18,103 bases of DNA from an uncultured Oscillospiraceae bacterium (lineage in GTDB: Bacteria > Bacillota > Clostridia > Oscillospirales > Ruminococcaceae), in assembly GCA_905212515.1 (NCBI GenBank), contig CAJMEU010000045.1, forward strand, positions 1 to 18,103, written 5' to 3'. A program made the translations under genes and the position numbers. The first letter of the stretch is position 1. Each line of letters starts with the position of its first letter. Under the pieces are notes generated by a model, which saw only the letters and a program-made list of their open reading frames with translations, ran no database searches and had not been told where the DNA came from. Shown one piece after another: positions 12,832-18,103 of the stretch.

Positions 12832-14628
12832 ATGCTGGGATTTTTACGCGCTATTTTTTATTCCGCGGCGCTGGACCCGATCTTCGCAAAGGTTGCGTCG
12901 ATCCTGAATGTGTCCAAACAGGTGTGTAAGGAATACTGCACCAGCGGCGTGCTGATGTACGGCCTCCAGTTCACCCTTATCGTGCTGGCGGTGATCGCGG
13001 CCATCTTCGTGGTCAAACTGTTCGGCTGGCTGAACCTGGGCAACCTGCCCAAGTACGGCCCGGACAAGATGGACAAGGTGAAGAACAGCCCCCTGAAGGG
13101 CAAAAACTTCATCTTCCTGGGTTCCTCCGTCACCAAGGGCTTCGCCGCCTACGGCCAGAGCTTCGCGGACATGATCGCCGCCCGCAACGATGCCCACTGC
13201 GTGAAAGAGGCCGTCAGCGGCACCACCCTGGCGGACAACGGCGAGAAGAGCTATATCAGCCGGCTGAAGAAGCTGAGCAAAAACACCCCCTGCGACGTGT
13301 TCGTGTGCCAGCTCTCCACCAACGACGCCACCAAGAAGGTGCCCCTGGGCCAGCCGGCCGCAGGCAAGGACATGGCGTCCTTTGACACCAAGACCGTGTG
13401 CGGCGCCATCGAGTACATCATCGCCTATGCCAAGGACACCTGGAACTGCCCCGTGGTGTTCTACACCAATCCCCAGTACGCCTCCCCCGCTTACAAGGCC
13501 ATGGTGGACGCGCTGGCGAAAATTGCCGCCAAGTGGGACGTGCAGGTGATCGATCTGTGGAACGACCGGGAGGTCAACGCCAAAGAGAACAAAAAAGGCT
13601 TCCACATGAACGACCAGATCCACCCCACCAAAAAGGGCTATCAGCTGTGGACGCCCGTGTTTGAACAAGCCCTGGCCAGCGTGCTGGCCGGCAAGCCCGT
13701 GCCCGCACGCGCCGCGGCCTCTCCCGCGGCCACCGATGAGAGCATTGCCAAGAAAAAGAGCAGCCGCACCGTGAAGAAGACCATCGCCACCGTGATCAGC
13801 GTGATCCTGGCCATCCTGGTGGTGGTGGGCGGCAGCACCGTGCAGCAGCTGGTCACCGTCACCGGCATGAAGAACGAGGGCAACAGCGAGAAGTACGACC
13901 CCGCGGCCCAGGCCGCCAACCCCGACAGCCCCATCCAGGGCAAAACGCTGCTGTGGCTGGGCTCCTCCGTGTTCCAGGGCTTCGGCGCCGGCAAAACCTC
14001 TCCGGCGCTTTACATCGACGCCATCGACGGCACCAACTCCATCATTGAAGTGATGGGCGGCACCTTCCTGGCCACCGTGGACGGCGAGGTGGGCGGCGGC
14101 GCGGGCGGCGCCATCAGCGCCGACAGCTCTTACATCAACCGCCTGCGCAACTACGATGCCACCACCAACCCCGACATCGACCTGGTCGTGGTGCAGCTTT
14201 CCACCAACGATTCCAAGGGCCAGTGCGAGACCGGCGCGGTGAGCGACGGCTTTGACCCGGCCGGCTTTGACGAAACCACCACCGTGGGCTCGCTGGAGGC
14301 CATCACCGCCTATGCCAAAGACACCTGGGGCGCCCGCGTGCTGGTGATCTCGGGCACGCAGTTCGAGGACGAGATGACCTACTCCGGCGGCCAGAACAAG
14401 GAGATCTACAAGCTGATGATCGACCGCTGCCACGAGCTGGAGGAAAAGTGGGGCGAAGACTTCACCATCCTGGACCTGTGGAACAACGACGCCGTGTATG
14501 AGGGCGTTGTGACGGGCGACGCGCTGTGGCGCTCTTACATGAGCGACGCCATCCATCCCACCAAAAAAGGCTATCTGGAGTGGTGGGGCCCGTTCATCGA
14601 GGCAAAGCTCTTCGAGATGCTGGGCTGA
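12832..14628 (+). CDS. Tandem two-domain membrane SGNH/GDSL hydrolase
   Basis: 598-residue protein made of two repeated units, each a hydrophobic segment, a Tyr-(Asp/Gly)-Pro linker and a complete SGNH domain. Unit 1: membrane segment about 45-64, LGSSV with S99, LSTND with N164, D261 and H264. Unit 2: membrane segment about 315-335 after the basic KKKSSRTVKK, LGSSV with S379, LSTND with N459, D572 and H575. Both triads appear intact. The linkers read SPLKGKNFIFLGSS and SPIQGKTLLWLGSS, and the preceding gene has SPLRGKTIFCLGSS, so all three units share one ancestor. GGAAGGAG lies 9 bases before the ATG at 12832, which is why the ATG at 12796 is not used. It follows the first hydrolase by 77 bases and is probably co-transcribed. 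Function is unknown beyond esterase/acyl-hydrolase class. Confidence 0.87.
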   Translation: MLGFLRAIFYSAALDPIFAKVASILNVSKQVCKEYCTSGVLMYGLQFTLIVLAVIAAIFVVKLFGWLNLGNLPKYGPDKMDKVKNSPLKGKNFIFLGSSVTKGFAAYGQSFADMIAARNDAHCVKEAVSGTTLADNGEKSYISRLKKLSKNTPCDVFVCQLSTNDATKKVPLGQPAAGKDMASFDTKTVCGAIEYIIAYAKDTWNCPVVFYTNPQYASPAYKAMVDALAKIAAKWDVQVIDLWNDREVNAKENKKGFHMNDQIHPTKKGYQLWTPVFEQALASVLAGKPVPARAAASPAATDESIAKKKSSRTVKKTIATVISVILAILVVVGGSTVQQLVTVTGMKNEGNSEKYDPAAQAANPDSPIQGKTLLWLGSSVFQGFGAGKTSPALYIDAIDGTNSIIEVMGGTFLATVDGEVGGGAGGAISADSSYINRLRNYDATTNPDIDLVVVQLSTNDSKGQCETGAVSDGFDPAGFDETTTVGSLEAITAYAKDTWGARVLVISGTQFEDEMTYSGGQNKEIYKLMIDRCHELEEKWGEDFTILDLWNNDAVYEGVVTGDALWRSYMSDAIHPTKKGYLEWWGPFIEAKLFEMLG

Positions 14629-14658
14629 CCTTTTGCCTGAACCCCGCGCTTATTTTCA

Positions 14659-14705
14659 AAGAGAAGGGGCCAGGAGCTCACAGCGGGCTCCTGGCCCTTC
14701 TCTTT
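14659..14705 (+). terminator. Strong hairpin between the tandem hydrolase and ligase-reductase genes
   Basis: AAGAGAAGGGGCCAGGAGC (14659-14677) pairs with GCTCCTGGCCCTTCTCTT (14687-14704) as an 18-bp stem with one bulged G and a 9-base loop, ending in a short T-run (14703-14706). It could be a terminator, an attenuator or an mRNA-processing element. The next gene starts 38 bases downstream, and I see no promoter in between. Confidence 0.7.
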
Positions 14706-14742
14706 TCAAAACGGCATGACAATCAGAAAGGACGGATGCTGT

Positions 14743-17700
14743 ATGGACGGCATTTTGGAAAAATTCCAGCATGACGCCGCGCAAAACCCCGACCGGGTGC
14801 TGTACGATTTTTTGGATTGTGAGTCCCAGCCCATCGGCCAGGCGCCCGTGACCATCGGCCAGGCCTGGCGCAGCGCCATGGACATGGCCGCCGCGCTGCG
14901 GGCCAAGGGAGCCCGGAAGGGGGACCGGGCCATCATCCTCTCCCTGCAGGACGCGGGCACCGTGTACGCCGTGTGGGGCTGCATGCTGGCGGGCGTGGTG
15001 TTCACCGTGATCCCGCCGCCTCTGGACGAGGGCAAGCTGGCCCGCTTTGTGTCCGTGCTGCGCTCCTGCAAGCCCAAGTTCCTCATCTCCAACGAGGGGA
15101 TGGAAAAGGAATCGGAGACGAACGTGACCGGGCCGCTGCTGAAAAAGGCGTTTTTGCAGGTGGTGGCCCTCAAGCGCATTTACACCGACCGGGTACAGCC
15201 CGCCGCCGGGCCGGACGCGGTGTGCCCCCATGACGCGGACGACCTGCTGTATTTGCAGTACACCTCCGGCTCCACCAGCGCGCCCAAGGGCGTGATGGTC
15301 ACCTACGGCAATCTGATGGGCTGCATCGCCCAGTGCCTGGAGATCTTCGATTTTACCCAGGGCAGCCATAACCTGGCCTCCTGGGTGCCGTTCTACCACA
15401 ACATCGGCCTGATCGTGGCCATTTTCCTGCCGGTGATCGCGCCCCGGGGCGTTTCCTACTTCATCCCCACGCTGCAGTTTTTGGAAAAGCCCACCGTGTG
15501 GCTGCAGGTGCTGTCCCAGTTCAAGGTAAACATCACCGCCGCGCCCAATTCGGCCTACGACGTGTGCGCGCGGCTGGTCTCGCCCGAGGAGGCGAAACAG
15601 TACGACCTGTCCCACGTCACCCATCTAATCAACGGCTCGGAATTCGTGAACGCCGCCACGGTGGAGAATTTCTGCCGGCGGTTCGGCATCCGCCCGGGCG
15701 CCTTCGCGCCGGGGTACGGGCTGTCCGAGTGCGTGTGCGTGGCCACACTGGCCAGCATGGATTACCGCTGCGCCTCCATCCGCCTGGCCGATTACCGGGA
15801 GGGCCGCTTTGTGCCCGCCGAGGACGGCGAAAAAGCCATCGTCAGCGTGGGGCGTCCGGCCGGCGACATGAAGATTTTGGCCGTGCGGCCCGACGGCACG
15901 CCCTGCGGGCCGGGGGAGATCGGCGAAATTTACCTGCAGGGCTCCAGCGTGTGCGCGGGCTATTGGCAGGACCCGGAGGAATCGAAGCGCTTTGCGGCCG
16001 CCGTGCCCGGCCACGCGGGCCGCTTTTACCGCACGGGCGATATGGGCCTGATGGCGGACGGGCGGCTGTACCTGACCGGGCGCATCAAGGAAATGATCAT
16101 CATTGGCGGCAAGAACATCTTCCCCAGCGACATCACCCTGCTGCTGCACGAACAGGGCGTGGCGCTGCCCATGGACGCGGTGACCGTGTTCTCGGTGGCG
16201 GCGGCCCAGGGTGAGCGCCCGGTGCTGTGCGCCGAGTGCGCGCCGGACGCGGATTTCCGCGCACTGGCCGCCCAGGTGAACCGCCTGACGGCCCAGCACT
16301 TCGGCTTCTCCTTCAGCGATATTGTCTTTGCCAAAAGCGGCGCTTTGCCCCGCACGGACAACCGCAAGATCAAAACCCTGGAGGCCAAGCGCCTGTATGA
16401 GGAGGGCCGCCTGGCCCTGCTGTACAGCGCGGCGGCCCAGGGCGGCGCGGCCCGGCCCCTGGAGGGGGCGCCGCGGGAAAAGGCCGCCCTGCCCGCCCAC
16501 GCCGCGCCCGAGCAGGTGCAGCCCTTGATCCGCGGCCTGTTCGAAGAGCTGCTGCCGGGGGCGGAGTTCGGCCCCGAGGACAGTTTTTTGGAATTGGGGG
16601 GCGACTCCCTGCGCATGATGGAGCTGCTGTGCGGGCTGGAGCGGGACCTGGGGCTGGAATTGGACCTGCGGCGCGTTGCCGCCACGCCCAGCGTGGCGGG
16701 CATCTCGGCCTATATCAGCGACGTGCTCAACGGCCGGGAGGCCGACGGCAAGCCGGACCTGCGCCAAGAGTGCGTGCTGGATGAGGACATCCGGCCCCAG
16801 GCGCCTTACACCGCCCCGCCCGAGGCCTGCACCAAAGTGTTTTTGACCGGCGCCACCGGGTTTTTGGGCGCTTATCTGACCCGCGCGCTGCTGCGAAGGC
16901 CCGGCGTGACCGTGTACTGCCACGCCCGTGCGGCCACGCGGGAACAGGCGATGGAGCGCATCGTGGCCAACCTGCGGCGCTTCTGCTGCTGGCAGGAGGA
17001 CTACCGCGCCCGCATCGTGCCGGTGCCGGGCAACCTGGACCTGCCCCGCCTGGGCATGGACGCCGAGACCTGGCAGCGCCTTTCCCAAGAGATCGAGATG
17101 GTGTACCACAACGGCGCCATCCTCAACTTTGTTTTCCCCTACAGCCAGATGAAGCGCACCAACGTGCTGAGCACGGCCGAATGCCTGCGCTTTGCCTGCA
17201 CGGGCCGGGCCAAGTATTTCCACTACATCTCCTCTTACAGCGTGTACGACAACCCCAGCCACTTTGACCGGCGCGTGCTGGAGGCGGACCCGCTGTCCTC
17301 GCCCGACGGGTATTTCCTGGGCTATTCCGAGACAAAATGGGTGGCGGAAAAGCTGGTGGGCATCGCCCGGCAGCGCGGCCTGCAAGCCGCCGTGTACCGC
17401 CCCGGGGACATCACCGGCACCCCCAAGGAAGGCATCTGGAAGCTGGAGGACCTGATCAGCCGCGCGCTGGTGGGCTGCATCCAGTTGGGCTTTGTGCCGG
17501 ATATGGAAGCGAACCTGCACCTGACGCCCGTGGATTATGTGGCCGACGCCATCGCCCATATCTCGTTCCAAAGCGCGGCCTGCGGGCAGGCCTTCAACCT
17601 GATCAACCAGCGCATCCTGCCGCTGGGGCAGATCACGGCCCTGCTGCGCCGGGCGGGTTATCCCGTGCGCACGGTCCCCTATGAGGAATGGTGCGAAAAG

Positions 17701-17979
17701 CTGACGGCCTGTTCTAGCGAGGAAAATGTGCTGCGCATTTTGTCCTGCCTGTTTACCGACCAGCGGCTGGCGGGGGAAAACCTGGCCGAGCGCTTCGGCG
17801 CGCGGCAGGCTCGCTTCGACACCGCGTGCGCAGACCGGCTGCTGGCGGGCAGCGGCATCTGCTGCCCGCCGGTGGACGCGGCGCTGCTGGGCACCTATCT
17901 GAAACATTTCCAGCAATGCGGCTACATCAAAAAGCCCCTGTGGGGCGCGCGGCTGCGCGCCGCCTGCGCAGGCGCGTGA
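14743..17979 (+). CDS. Fatty-acyl-AMP-ligase-type adenylation / carrier / thioester reductase enzyme
   Basis: 1078-residue NRPS-like enzyme that should activate a carboxylic acid with ATP, load it on its own phosphopantetheine arm and release it reductively as aldehyde or alcohol. The adenylation domain (about 1-560) has YTSGSTSAPKG (173-183), the FAAL-like ASWVPFYHNIGLI (212-224), FLEKPTVWL and PNSAYDVC segments, a YGLSE motif, YRTGD, GRIKEMIIIGGKNIFP and the C-terminal catalytic lysine K542 in PRTDNRKIK. The carrier domain (about 585-660) has LGGDSL with S622. The extended short-chain-dehydrogenase reductase (about 695-1075) has GATGFLG (703-709) for NAD(P)H binding and the catalytic YSETK (861-865). 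The ATG at 14743 has AAAGGA 10 bases upstream; 14716 lacks a ribosome site. FAAL-like motifs suggest a fatty acid substrate, unproven. A phosphopantetheinyl transferase is needed from elsewhere. Confidence 0.92.
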   Translation: MDGILEKFQHDAAQNPDRVLYDFLDCESQPIGQAPVTIGQAWRSAMDMAAALRAKGARKGDRAIILSLQDAGTVYAVWGCMLAGVVFTVIPPPLDEGKLARFVSVLRSCKPKFLISNEGMEKESETNVTGPLLKKAFLQVVALKRIYTDRVQPAAGPDAVCPHDADDLLYLQYTSGSTSAPKGVMVTYGNLMGCIAQCLEIFDFTQGSHNLASWVPFYHNIGLIVAIFLPVIAPRGVSYFIPTLQFLEKPTVWLQVLSQFKVNITAAPNSAYDVCARLVSPEEAKQYDLSHVTHLINGSEFVNAATVENFCRRFGIRPGAFAPGYGLSECVCVATLASMDYRCASIRLADYREGRFVPAEDGEKAIVSVGRPAGDMKILAVRPDGTPCGPGEIGEIYLQGSSVCAGYWQDPEESKRFAAAVPGHAGRFYRTGDMGLMADGRLYLTGRIKEMIIIGGKNIFPSDITLLLHEQGVALPMDAVTVFSVAAAQGERPVLCAECAPDADFRALAAQVNRLTAQHFGFSFSDIVFAKSGALPRTDNRKIKTLEAKRLYEEGRLALLYSAAAQGGAARPLEGAPREKAALPAHAAPEQVQPLIRGLFEELLPGAEFGPEDSFLELGGDSLRMMELLCGLERDLGLELDLRRVAATPSVAGISAYISDVLNGREADGKPDLRQECVLDEDIRPQAPYTAPPEACTKVFLTGATGFLGAYLTRALLRRPGVTVYCHARAATREQAMERIVANLRRFCCWQEDYRARIVPVPGNLDLPRLGMDAETWQRLSQEIEMVYHNGAILNFVFPYSQMKRTNVLSTAECLRFACTGRAKYFHYISSYSVYDNPSHFDRRVLEADPLSSPDGYFLGYSETKWVAEKLVGIARQRGLQAAVYRPGDITGTPKEGIWKLEDLISRALVGCIQLGFVPDMEANLHLTPVDYVADAIAHISFQSAACGQAFNLINQRILPLGQITALLRRAGYPVRTVPYEEWCEKLTACSSEENVLRILSCLFTDQRLAGENLAERFGARQARFDTACADRLLAGSGICCPPVDAALLGTYLKHFQQCGYIKKPLWGARLRAACAGA

Positions 17980-17986
17980 CAACAGC

Positions 17987-18018
17987 GCGCGGGGACGGCC
18001 CAACGCCCGCCCCCGCGC
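17987..18018. repeat. GC-rich inverted repeat after the ligase-reductase gene
   Basis: GCGCGGGG (17987-17994) pairs with CCCCGCGC (18011-18018), with a few further pairs inside. It lies 8 bases past the stop but has no T-run downstream on the plus strand, so it is a weak terminator candidate or a transcript-end stabiliser. Confidence 0.4.
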
Positions 18019-18048
18019 CGATACAACAAAAAAACGGGGCACCCGAAT

Positions 18049-18103
18049 TGAAGTGACCCCCAAAAGTTAGACAAAAATTAAGTTAAGCAGCCTCAAGGGC
18101 TTG
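18049..18103 (-). mobile_element. End of an IS3-family insertion sequence, cut by the window edge
   Basis: TGAAGTGACCCCCAAAAG continuing into TTAGACA (18049-18073) has the form of an IS3-family (IS150-like) terminal inverted repeat beginning with TG. Ten bases further in is the stop codon of a leftward frame whose last residues are QALEAA, a common C-terminus of the OrfB transposase in this group. The element therefore extends to the right with its transposase running toward this end. The other end and any target duplication are outside the window. Confidence 0.8.
18083..18103 (-). CDS. IS3-family transposase OrfB, C-terminal fragment (runs off the window)
   Basis: Only six codons and the stop are visible: Q-A-L-E-A-A-stop on the minus strand. 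This matches the frequent ending of IS150-type OrfB (DDE integrase) proteins and sits at the expected distance from the terminal repeat. Whether the transposase is intact cannot be told. Confidence 0.65.
   Translation of the reverse strand, partial: QALEAA

Noticed and set aside
12844..14556. Long minus-strand open frame opposite the tandem SGNH gene
   Set aside because: It is a G+C-driven shadow of a gene with clear catalytic motifs and a ribosome site on the plus strand; the translation has no recognisable domain.
14743..17979. Peptide-aldehyde NRPS of the gut clostridial type
   Set aside because: There is no condensation domain, and the adenylation motifs are FAAL-like rather than amino-acid-activating.
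1..18103. CRISPR array, tRNA or rRNA genes, phage attachment sites
   Set aside because: I saw no regularly spaced direct repeats, no cloverleaf-like segment with CCA-type end, and no rRNA-like stretch on either strand.

Overview
The window is GC-rich, with strong AGGAGG-type ribosome sites, Rho-independent terminators, a biotin-dependent sodium-pump decarboxylase and compact, mostly leftward operons. This points to an anaerobic, high-GC member of the Clostridia, of the kind found among gut Oscillospiraceae/Ruminococcaceae. The assignment rests on gene content and style; there is no rRNA marker in the window.

Left part (1-4274). A probable free-standing small RNA (about 160-356, + strand) has a near-consensus promoter and a perfect 13-bp terminator. 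It is followed by three leftward genes, each looking like its own unit: an NSS-family sodium:amino-acid-type symporter, an AlkZ/YcaQ-like winged-helix protein with a degenerate catalytic motif, and a ZIP-family metal transporter with a 14-bp palindrome at its predicted transcription start.

Centre (4239-10999). A leftward six-gene operon runs from a divergent LysR-type regulator to a terminator at 4239-4274. In order of transcription it encodes a malonate decarboxylase alpha-subunit-like CoA/ACP transferase (MdcA/MadA family), a hotdog thioesterase-like protein, an MmdA/PccB-type carboxyltransferase, an OadG-like membrane anchor, a biotin carrier, and the beta subunit of a sodium-ion-translocating decarboxylase. 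No acyl carrier protein, MdcD/E or MadC/D carboxyltransferase pair, or prosthetic-group genes are visible. The simplest reading is an ACP-free malonate pathway: MdcA exchanges malonate onto acetyl-CoA, and the resulting malonyl-CoA is decarboxylated by a methylmalonyl-CoA-decarboxylase-like sodium pump. This regenerates acetyl-CoA and conserves energy as a sodium gradient. It is an inference from gene content and the best candidate here for an undescribed system.

Right part (11026-17979). A leftward TetR regulator is divergent from a rightward set. That set holds a membrane-anchored SGNH/GDSL hydrolase, a second protein made of two complete membrane-segment-plus-SGNH units in tandem, and a 1078-residue enzyme with a fatty-acyl-AMP-ligase-type adenylation domain, a carrier domain and a terminal thioester reductase. 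A perfect 16-bp palindrome just downstream of the predicted promoter is the likely TetR operator. Together they suggest a small regulated lipid pathway that activates and reduces a carboxylic acid (probably a fatty acid) to an aldehyde or alcohol. A strong hairpin lies between the second hydrolase gene and the reductase gene.

Right edge (18049-18103). The terminal inverted repeat and the last six codons of an IS3-family (IS150-type) transposase mark the end of an insertion sequence that continues outside the window.
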